From Deinandra increscens subsp. villosa (Eukaryota > Streptophyta > Magnoliopsida > Asterales > Asteraceae), in the NCBI GenBank assembly GCA_039602395.1, contig JBCNJP010000027.1:34233841-34297840 (forward strand): 64,000 nt of DNA, given 5' to 3'. The notes beneath the pieces were generated by a model. It was not told the DNA's origin. It saw only the letters and a program-made list of their open reading frames with translations, and ran no database searches. Shown in pieces: positions 56,211-64,000 of the stretch; the stretch's first letter is position 1, and each line of letters starts with the position of its first letter. The position numbers and the translations under genes were made by a program.

Positions 56211-56874
56211 TATTTGAAGCGACTTTTAAAACAGCCTATCATTTATCATTAATAAGAACAAGTTTCGATGTCAAAATATCATCATTCTTATATACTTCAT
56301 TTCATTACCTTATGTTTGAAATAGAACTCCAACAAAATTGGGTTTGCAATACATACAATAAAATTGGCTCTCAGTTAGATAAACGGCTCTGTTATATGTA
56401 TGATTATACCGGGTATGTTTGTTTGACTGTCTTTTAAATTCTTATAGTGAGGGGCCTCGGAAATTCAAGAGATAGAAGGCAGAGATGTTGAGTACATAGG
56501 GAATGATATATGATCGATTCATGCATGGGGTTCATACGTGTTATATATCAGTAGTGGTTTTGAGTTATGCAAGTTCTTGATTCTTGTACGTACGTACGAA
56601 ACCTTTAATCTCATGCTCATGGAGATTAGATCTTATAAATTATAATCAAACGGACAATTGTTATATAATCAAATTGAATTGTACCCCCTTTATTTCTATC
56701 TCTCAAGCTCGAGTTTGCAACTAGTAGCTTGGGTCACTAATTTATGTCATTTTGGAGTTTAATCATTCCTTTGTTTTAGTCACTGTAAATTTTAAAAACG
56801 TTCTAAAAACACTCTCAAATTTCAAATCTTTTTGATACCTTAATGTCGGTGTTGGATCTTCGTCAAACAACTTG
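56211..56874. other. Spacer with no supported feature
   Basis: AT-rich DNA. A frame running through the upstream duplication to 56437 is long only by chance. GTACGTACGTAC occurs near 56586. Confidence 0.4.
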
Positions 56875-57023
56875 CTCAATGTTATGATTTTTTTTTTTTT
56901 TGGAACGGCATCGATCAGACGACTTTGGTCTCACGTGTAAACCTACCCTTGCGGGGCTATGTCCAAGGTCGATTACTCGGACCTCCGTGAAAACCAAGAC
57001 ACCCCCTCCTCAATGTTATGATT
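56875..57023 (-). mobile_element. SINE-like retroposon with a perfect 15-bp duplication
   Basis: The insert 56890-57008 is bounded by CTCAATGTTATGATT at 56875-56889 and 57009-57023. On the minus strand it begins GAGGGGGTGTCTTGG and ends GCCGTTCC plus a poly(A) of a dozen bases. It contains GGTCCGAGTAATCGACC, a weak match to a B-box. It is 119 bp long, so it may be 5'-truncated. It shares the GCCGTT/GTCGTT-poly(A) ending with the SINE at 42.9 kb. Confidence 0.85.
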
Positions 57024-57916
57024 ATAGCGAGAAAACAACATATTTTTCAAAATTTTGAATTATATATGTCAATGTCAAAACATTTTGAACAAAATGCAGT
57101 CAAGAAATGTGGTGTGATTTTAAAGTCGGTGAACTCTTTTTTTTTTTGTTTTTTTTGTTTTTTGTTTTTTTTTTGGGTAAAAACATATAGAAAACCATTG
57201 CAAGGTCGTGAAAATGGCTCTTGCTTGAGATCAAGCAAAAATGTCAAACAAACATTTGGAATATCTGCATAAGTGTGATACACATCAGTTTTCGTCCCAC
57301 ATCATCTTAGTCGTCTTTCTCTCTATCAACATCCCTATTTTTAACACGTGAGGAGTAAATTCGACCTTTCACCATAAAACTTATAGGAAATTACAGTTTA
57401 CGTCCTTGTAGTTTGCCTAAAAATTAGGTTATGTCCCTAAGCTTTTGATACACATCAGTTTTCGTCCCACATCATCTCAGTTGTCTTTCTCTCTATCACC
57501 ATCACCCCGCGCCGTCACTCACCACCCGATCACCGTCGCACACCACATGATCGTAATTGACCCTAGCAAATCAATTGTCACCGTCATCATCCCCACTTGT
57601 TGTCATCATCACTGTTATCATCTCCAACTATTTGTCATTGTCATCGCCGTCGTTGTTCCACCTCACACCCCGACATCATTGTTGTCACTTTTCCGTTTTT
57701 TGGTGGTTTTATATGATATATCTAGATGATTACGGTTATATGGTAATTTAGCTAGCTAGGTTATTTTTGGTGGTTGTATTATATGCTAAATATTAAAGTG
57801 TTCAAAACATTATGAAATTCTAGCTGAGAAACATATACTAGACAATCTTTACATTAAGAAAAAGTCAAGCTAAAACTAGACAATCTTTACATTAAGAAAA
57901 AGTCAAGCTAAAAGAA
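57024..57916. repeat. Spacer with direct duplications
   Basis: A ~60-bp unit starting GATACACATCAGTTTTCGTC occurs at about 57272 and again at about 57449, with the same CCCACATCATCT and GTCTTTCTCTCTATCA continuation. At 57837-57874 and 57875-57912 a 38-bp unit (ACTAGACAATCTTTACATTA...) is repeated perfectly. The region between is rich in CATCACC/CACCGTC strings. No gene is supported. Confidence 0.7.
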
Positions 57917-58162
57917 TTACATTACTTCTAATGATAATCGGCATCCGACCTGTTAAAGTATGTGACATACTCATCTTCATACGGATCATGTCTCAACTTG
58001 AATGGTTGAATTAGAGTTTCATAATTAAATGTGTCTTACGGAACACTGAAGTCGTAATCTTCAAATCTGATGTACTCTTCATATGTGTAGTCTTCATTTG
58101 AAGGGCATGCATGTAAATCCGGTGGAGGGCTAGTTACCTTATCATTTTTTAAGTCTAAAGAA
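57917..58162 (-). pseudogene. Exon-like relic of an unknown acidic protein
   Basis: The minus strand reads NDKVTSPPPDLHACPSNEDY, then TYEEYIRFEDYDFSVP, an in-frame stop, then DTFNYETLIQPFKLRHDPYE and DEYVTYFNRSDADYH-stop. About 72 codons have only one internal stop, and the composition is protein-like (Asp, Glu, Tyr, Phe), which chance AT-rich DNA would hardly give. I do not recognise the family. It may be a captured or retrotransposed exon with one nonsense change. Confidence 0.4.
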
Positions 58163-58312
58163 TTCAATGTTTAACATAGTGTATAGAATTTTTAAAAAAT
58201 AGCTCTAACAAATTAGGAACGTTAGAAATTATAGTCGCTGTAGGAAAAAAATATATTTCATATACGGACGCAAAGTGTTAAACTTAAAAGTGGTTATCGA
58301 CGATGACATACA

Positions 58313-60155
58313 TAAGGCTATTCGTAGTGGGGCTCCAAGGGGGCGCCGTGGAGCCCATAACGCCCCTCTCCCACCCCCCCACCCCTCGGGGCGTCATGTT
58401 AGGCTATGTGTAGTCATCAAGCCCCACCATGGGGCATGATATGCCATGTGGCGATGACATGGCATAGGGGGGTTATAACATCTCAAGTGTGTAACCATAA
58501 AGCCCCACTAATCATTACCTAATCACATTTTTTTTAGTCAACTAATAAAATAAAATAAATTATAAAATTTTAAAACTTCAATTAAAATAAAAAGCATACT
58601 AGTGAAACAAATAACATGACATAAAAAAAAAACGACACATAACATAAAAAAAAAAACAACCCTACTCGCCACTCATGTTACTCTTCGCGATGTCCTCCCT
58701 AAGTTTTATTGCGATCGTACGCGCCGGCTCGTCAACCGCGATGTAGTTAAACGCGGGACGACCGACCCCGTATTCGATTAGCGCTTGTGATTGGACATCT
58801 TCGTTGTTTTGACCGCTTTGCCAACCCGAAACCATACGGTTGTAAATGCTAGAAAAAATCTTGCATTTTTTGTTGATATCGGTCCATTTACCCGATATGG
58901 AGTCGGGTTGGCGGTATGGCTCATTGGCATTCATCAACTCATAGAACTTCTTTCTCGTCTCTCGCCAAAAAGTCGTCAAGTCTTGGTCGTTAGCTTCAAC
59001 ATTAAAAAAAAATAAATAAATATATATACGATATCAACATTTAAAAAAATAATATAATACATATATATACATAAATAAAGATTTTAATAACTATTTTTAC
59101 CAATGATTGGGTTTTCCGAGCAATCAAGCCAAGCTCTAGCTAGCGCCACCTCTTCTTCCTCCGTCCACGGTTGCACTTGTTTCTTCTCTCTCGGCGCCTC
59201 GGGTGCCTTCTTTTTGTGTGACCGTTTTTTCCTACCCGCATTTTGCTTCGGTTGGGTCTCAGGCACAACATCATCGTCAAGCGGTATGACGTCGTCTTCG
59301 GGAGATGGTGTCGGTCGAGACGAGGGTGATGGTGTCGGTCGAGACGTGGGTGATGATGTAGGTCGAGGCGAGGGCGATTGAGAAGCTTGAAATGGATTGT
59401 TTTGTTGGAAGGTTTGTTGTTGAAATGAGTTTTGTTGTTGGAATGCTTGAAACAGAGAAAAAGAATGTTGAGCAAAGGGATTAAACCCCATGCCTTGCGG
59501 GAAGTTTGCTTGAAACGGTTGAAACGGTTGTTGCATTGGCGGTGATCCTAAACTCGCCATGTACGCGAACAACCCGTCATCATCGGGGTTAACGTTCGTA
59601 CGACGGGGAGGTTGGAAGGGCGTGTTTGATGATGGTCCTCCTCCTTGCATTTTCTTAATTTTTTTTTGAAGAAATATAGTAGTAGAGGAGAGTGAAGAAG
59701 TGTTGTTAAAAAAATGGGGGTACCACTCTTTTTATATCAAAAAAATATAACATTTAAAAAAAAAAGATATATTAATGGCCAACGGATATATTTCAACGGA
59801 TATATTTGAAAAGTCAAGGGGGAGAGGCACCATCTAGGTAACGCCACACCCACAAAAAATGCAACATGGCGCCCCGGGGGGTGCCCAGGGGCGCTATGTT
59901 GGGCGCTATGGTGAGGGTTTTGGGGCTATAACGCCCGATTACATATAGCCTTAGCAAAAAGGGCCTTGGACGTTACCGGCATAGTGCCTCCCCCTTTGAT
60001 ATGTTTTTTTTTTGTGTGTGTGGCTTTTTTCCTATTGATACACCTCCACCCCCATCCTCATAACCCCGACTACACATCTTAACCTCATAACCCCCCATAT
60101 ACCATATGTCATATATCCCCCTTATATGTCCATGTTACCACTACACATAGCCTAA
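58313..60155. mobile_element. PIF/Harbinger-type element or mosaic with two sets of termini
   Basis: One pair of ends is TAAGGCTATTCGTAGT at 58313 and ATTACATATAGCCTTA at about 59953. A second, closely similar pair is TTAGGCTATGTGTAGT at 58399 and ACTACACATAGCCTAA at about 60154. The pairs interleave. Subterminal DNA is rich in GGGGCG/CGCCCC and GGGGCT/AGCCCC motifs. The spliced gene in the middle encodes a Harbinger-type accessory protein. No DDE transposase is present. Confidence 0.7.
58662..59650 (-). CDS. Myb/SANT-like accessory protein (ORF1) of a PIF/Harbinger element
   Basis: Plant Harbinger elements carry a DNA-binding ORF1 protein that helps the transposase reach the nucleus and the element ends. 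Two minus-strand exons, 59650-59101 and 58993-58662, join in phase to give 293 aa. The N-terminus (~1-90) is Gln/Phe-rich (QPFQPFQANFPQG). A Ser/Pro/Thr repeat (RPTPSPSSRPTPSPEDD) and a basic nuclear-localisation-like stretch (GRKKRSHKKKAPEAPREKK) follow. The trihelix/Myb domain runs from WTEEEEVALARAWLDCSENP through FWRETRKKFYELMNAN to ISGKWTDINKKCKIF. The reading is uninterrupted. It stops at MSGE, shorter than the related proteins with a long C-terminal domain, and its activity is unknown. Confidence 0.8.
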
Positions 60156-60315
60156 TAACGGGATATGATGGTTTATAATTTTCATGTAGGGACTTAATGT
60201 ATTAAATCTATTAATCCGTAAACAACATTAACGTAAAGTGTTAAATGTGAGAGATAAAGATATTATTTAAACAACATTTAACATAATCATTACACAATCA
60301 CACGTGAAAAATAAA

Positions 60316-60502
60316 AGAGTAAATTTATATAGTTAGCCCCTGACATGTAAAATGACTTAATTGTTCTTATATTTAAAAGAAAAAATTAACTCTATTAGTC
60401 TCAGGGACTTAGATACCTCATGTGAGATTTGTTAATAATTTAAAAATCGGCTACAGGTGATAAAAATTACCAAACCTCATGGCTGTAAATAGTAATTTAC
60501 TC
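60316..60502. mobile_element. Short foldback repeat
   Basis: The left end GAGTAAATTTATATAGTTAG and the right end TAAATAGTAATTTACTC are imperfect inverted copies around a ~150-bp middle. This resembles the larger foldback at 60.6 kb. The evidence is the paired ends only. Confidence 0.45.
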
Positions 60503-60595
60503 AAAATAAAAATATAAGTGTAATTTCCTATACTAAAGTGACGTAAATTACAAATTTTAAAATTCAGGGTCGTAATGTGAGCCCAGTTTCTAAAA

Positions 60596-61105
60596 AGAGT
60601 AAACATCACTTTTGGTACTCAAGGTTTGCACATTTTAACACTTTTAATCCAATTTTAGAAATTATAACATTTCAGGGCCTGAGGTTTGATTATTTTCTCA
60701 ATTTTGGTCACTTTTTAAATTTACATCCAAATTAACGGTTGAAATCAGTCAAATAGGATATTAATGAGTGGTATTTTTGTAATTTAACCATCTCCTTTTA
60801 TTTATTTGATACAAAACGCGATAATTGACTTCCAAAAAAAAACTATGTAACTTAGTCATTTTTCAAATAAATAAAAGGGGAAGTCAATTACTACGTTTTG
60901 TATCAAATAAATAAAAGGGGATGTTTAAATTATGAAAATACTCTCACTAATATCCTATTTGACTGATTTCAATCGTTAATTTGGATAAAAATTTTAAAAA
61001 TGACTAAAATTAAAAAAATAATCAAACCTAATGCCATAATTTCATAAATTGAATTAAAAATATTAAAATGAGCAAACCTTATGAACCAAAACTGGAATTT
61101 ACTCT
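60596..61105. mobile_element. Foldback MITE, ~510 bp with arms of ~230 bp
   Basis: The left half opens AGAGTAAACATCACTTTTGG and the right half closes CCAAAACTGGAATTTACTCT. The arms match over segments such as AATAGGATATTAATGAGTG against CACTAATATCCTATT, and CTTTTATTTATTTGATACAA against its complement. The centre holds a direct repeat of CAAATAAATAAAAGGGGA (60863-60922). It ends about 140 bp before the KELP start codon. Confidence 0.8.
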
Positions 61106-61247
61106 TCTACTAAAAATAAAGAAGCACTCAGAAGTTTGATTTCAAATTCGCCCCCGAATATTTTCTCAGAATTTGCCTAATTAGTCAGTACAAGGAGGCG
61201 AGTGCCCGATCGGTTAACTTTCATCGTCGGCAACGAAACATTCAGAC

Positions 61248-63926
61248 ATGGATTCCGAATTGGCAAAGCAAATAGAGGAAACGGTGCTGGAGGTGCTCAA
61301 GAACTCAGACATGGATTCCACCACGGAATTCCAAGTCCGAAAAGCAGCATCCCAACAGCTCGGAATCGATCTATCGGAGCCTGCCCGGAAGAAACTCGTC
61401 CGAAATGTGGTCCAGACGTACCTTGAGGAACAACAGGCTAAAGCAGAGGCTGCGACCGAAGAAGGTGAGCCGGAGCAAGTGGAGGAGGAAGCAGAAGAAG
61501 AAGATAGCGACGATGACAAGAAAAAGAAGAAGAAAGGTGCCAAAGAGTTCGATGACGAAGGAGATCTCATCATTTGTAGAGTAAGTTTGTTTAGCAATTG
61601 ACTCGCGATTCGAAACCCTAATTTGGTTTCTTAAACACCGCCATTTCGAATTGGCGTTTAGTATGTGGTATTGAAACCCTAATTTGGTTCCATGAAATGC
61701 TTTACGTTGATTTGCTTTGATTATATCACCAAATCTGTTCGTTGAAATGTTGAATTGGTCACCAAATTCTGCCTTAAGCTAACTGAAACTTAAAATCATT
61801 CTATTAGTTTTCCTTTTAGTCAAATAACATTGTTCTGGATTGAAAATGTCTCCAATTAAGTATGTAAAAGTTGGAAAGGGAACAGAAATTTTGTTCAGTC
61901 ATGCTTCCAAAGCCTTTCTAAATCGAAGCTGGTGGGGAATTGCTGTAACTATGATATGATGAGTCCTAATTCTGTTCTTTTTGGTGCAGCTTTCAGAAAA
62001 AAGAAGGGTGACTCTTACTGAATTCAGAGGTAAAAGTTTGGTGTCTATAAGGGAGTACTACAAAAAAGATGGCAAAGAGCTTCCTAGTTCTAAAGGTATG
62101 AATGTTTAGAGTTTTGAATGCTCTGTTGGTAATGCTCTTATTAGATATGTCAAATTGTCAATCTGATTGATTTCTGGATAAGACTTGTGGTTTTATCTGA
62201 AAACTGTTGCTGAGGTGATAGCTCTGTTGTCAAAAGCGAACAAGGTTAAACCCTAAACCCTAGGCTCCCAGTTGCAGCCTTGTTGCCTCGCTTCAAAAGC
62301 CCTACTTTCAGGCTCTCAGGCGCATTTTCAGGCCAAATTCTTGTTAAAAACCGCTTGAACAGGTCTGAAACAATTACACTAGCCTTAAACAAACCACGGA
62401 TCAACCTAAAACAACCTAATCTAGCCCAAAACAAGCCTAAAATAGGTCTAAAACCCCTATAAGTGATATTTTTATACTACGCACCTTGCTTAAAATGCCT
62501 TTGCTTTTTAAGCACCTTGTGTCTAGGCCCAAGCCCACTCTTTGCGCCTTGAATGTGCCTGCGCCTTACACAGCTATGGGTCGTAGTCAAATTATGTTTG
62601 TTTTGTACAAAAACAATATACAGTAGGTACGAGTGGCTTGCTATTTACCTCAAGTGAAAGGGTAAGGAAATAGACTTAGAGTTATTGAACTTCTATGAGA
62701 GGTTAATATTCATAATAACAGGGGGGCACCACTTGGTCTTATGATTAGGATTGGATTAAGTTGTATCTCAAGATTGTTTGTATGTTTCCAAGATTTTCAT
62801 GTCTGTAGCTGCATACGCCACCTTCAATAATGGCAACAATGATGTAATTGGACTTCCTAAGGTATGGCAGGAGTCTTAGGGTACCTGATTTTTTATAAGT
62901 GGTTGATATTGAAAAACATCTATAGTTATCACTTATCAGTGAATAAATATATGACTACTAAGGCACATCTAGCGCAATGGTATCTTGGTGTGGTAAATGG
63001 TGCCTCTTCCCTAAGGGTCTAGGGTTTGAGTATCGCTGTGGGCTGTGGAGTAGAAATGTAGAATTCCTAAATTAGATGGGTGTGTGGGTTTCTGTTAAAG
63101 AAAGTGTTAATATCTGACTTTAATTTTGAAATTCTTGTTTTTTGTTGATATGAGCATATATAACATGTCTATATGACAACAGCCAATGGTGAAATCCGTT
63201 TAATTCTATTTATAGCTGAAGCCGTTGGTATAATGGTTTGGTTTGTGGTTTGGACTTGGAATCGATTGTGTAAACAGCCAATGGTGGGTTTTAGAGGTGT
63301 TCATAAAGTCACAAACCGTTGAAATGGTCCGAACAACCCAAACCCAGCCTGGTGCTTTTTAGGTCCACGGTTTATGGAATGTAAGACCTTGGTATAATGG
63401 TTCGGTTTGTGGTTTGGACTTGGAATCGATTGTGTAAACCGACCTGCTTTTTAACTTTATTATGTGATAGATATTTTTTTAAGGTTTGCAATATGTAGTT
63501 TTGCATGTGTATAATATCCACTGACCATCTTTATCATATTTCAAAGTTCAGTAAAAATATATACTTTGAATTTGAAAAAAAAGGTACAAGCCGCCACACA
63601 GAACTCTTTTGGCCATCCGCGACCCATCCAACCCAGCTAGTTTGGTTTGTTTTTATCGTAACTGCAGTTAGTAGTTTGGCCCAGAGTTATCGTCAAAAGC
63701 GACCAACGACGGTTATCCGTCAAAAAGCTGCTTTTAACTTGTTAAATTCTTTTTAAAAGTTGATATCTTTTCATACATGTGTTGTGATTTGTTCATTATA
63801 ATAATGAGAGCTTCTGTTTGGCTGGTGTCTTTAGGTATCAGTTTGACTTCTGAGCAGTGGTCAAACTTCAGCAAGAATGTACCTGCTATAGAGAAGGCCA
63901 TCAAGAAATTGGAGGGAAGGCTGTAA
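61248..63926 (+). CDS. KELP: Transcriptional coactivator KELP (PC4/Sub1-like)
   Basis: KELP is a single-stranded-DNA-binding nuclear coactivator that links activators and general transcription factors. Three exons, 61248-61580, 61990-62095 and 63835-63926, join in phase and give 176 aa. Residues 1-65 are a DEK C-terminal-like helical domain (LAKQIEETVLEVLKNSDMD, ASQQLGIDLSEPARKKLVR). The acidic then lysine-rich linker (EEEAEEEDSDDDKKKKKKG) follows. The PC4 domain runs from EGDLIICRLSEKRRVTLTEF to REYYKKDGKELPSSKGISL and SEQWSNFSKNVPAIEKAIKK. It ends LEGRL. The second intron (1739 bp) holds repeats, including a duplicated ~58-bp unit at about 63223 and 63389. Confidence 0.96.
62205..62580. repeat. 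Repeat-derived sequence in KELP intron 2
   Basis: GTTAAACCCTAAACCCTAGG at about 62246 and the later CTTAAAATGCCTTTGC and GCACCTTGTGTCTAGGC strings, with many AGGCNC motifs, are typical of a common plant repeat. AACCTAAAACAACCTAATCT units recur at 62400-62445. Termini are not clear. It is non-coding. Confidence 0.4.
63220..63450. repeat. Duplicated ~58-bp unit in KELP intron 2
   Basis: TTGGTATAATGGTTTGGTTT opens a unit at about 63226 that continues GGACTTGGAATCGATTGTGT, and the same unit recurs at about 63392 with a single C for T change near its start. The spacing is about 166 bp. A short CAGCCAATGGTG also recurs at 63180 and 63276, suggesting a longer, decayed duplication. Confidence 0.8.
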
Positions 63927-64000
63927 AACTTTTGATCATGAGCATGAAACTTGAAGCTTTATGGCATCCTAGTCTTTCAAATCAAACCTTAATCTGTAAC

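Noticed and set aside
55925..56437. A 170-codon plus-strand frame after the small plastid gene
   Set aside because: It is created by the MITE end and the tandem ~100-bp duplication, which repeats the same peptide twice. It has no start context or homology.
1..64000. CRISPR arrays, operons, prophage or bacterial defence systems
   Set aside because: No spaced identical repeats and no prokaryotic gene order. The window is plant nuclear DNA.
1..64000. Intact tRNA, rRNA or snRNA genes
   Set aside because: Only tRNA-like relics with broken stems were seen (for example 35510-35580 and about 5040-5125). No full cloverleaf could be supported by eye.

Overview
The window is plant nuclear DNA. The genes have many GT-AG introns and no operons, the DNA is AT-rich, and transposon debris fills the spaces between genes. 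Gene content (photosystem I PsaD, phragmoplastin-type dynamin, SKIP8, KELP) points to a flowering plant. The protein sequences and repeat style suggest a eudicot, perhaps an asterid such as Asteraceae; that family-level guess is inference. A 500-N scaffold gap lies at 28923-29422.

Nine protein-coding genes can be built exon by exon, all on the + strand. They are UDP-glucose 4-epimerase (1394-4366, 9 exons), a DRP1-class dynamin (5726-10223, 16 exons), ORC4 (13932-18262, 16 exons, with a one-base frameshift in exon 9), PsaD (29738-30370, intronless), TIM13 (35945-37262), a mid-SUN protein (38430-41074), F-box SKIP8 (44522-48300), a small Cys/Gly-rich, probably plastid, protein of unknown function (54904-55421) and coactivator KELP (61248-63926). 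They are unrelated housekeeping genes with no sign of functional clustering.

The rest is layered mobile DNA. Several insertions can be proved from target-site duplications (TSDs). Three are Tourist-type MITEs with TAA/TTA duplications (31883-32329, 41639-42305, 55547-56021). Three are hAT-type elements with 8-bp duplications, one perfect and two imperfect (11539-12240, 33454-34478, 34740-35735). A 1200-bp Mutator-like element has about 220-bp inverted repeats and a perfect 9-bp duplication (52625-53824). Two are SINE-like insertions with 15-16 bp duplications (42843-43009, 56890-57008), and one is a 13-nt LINE end stub with a 17-bp duplication (10465-10477). Coding relics include a PIF/Harbinger transposase, a spliced PIF/Harbinger Myb/SANT-type ORF1, a Copia gag, a LINE reverse transcriptase and part of a WAT1-type transporter.

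The most interesting signals are a U12-type intron in ORC4 that appears to need an AC acceptor, a 120-bp duplication that copies an ORC4 splice acceptor, a MITE whose empty target site is preserved in a tandem duplicate next to it, and a hairpin of about 105-bp arms around 15 guanines nested in a hAT element. I found no convincing new multi-gene system.
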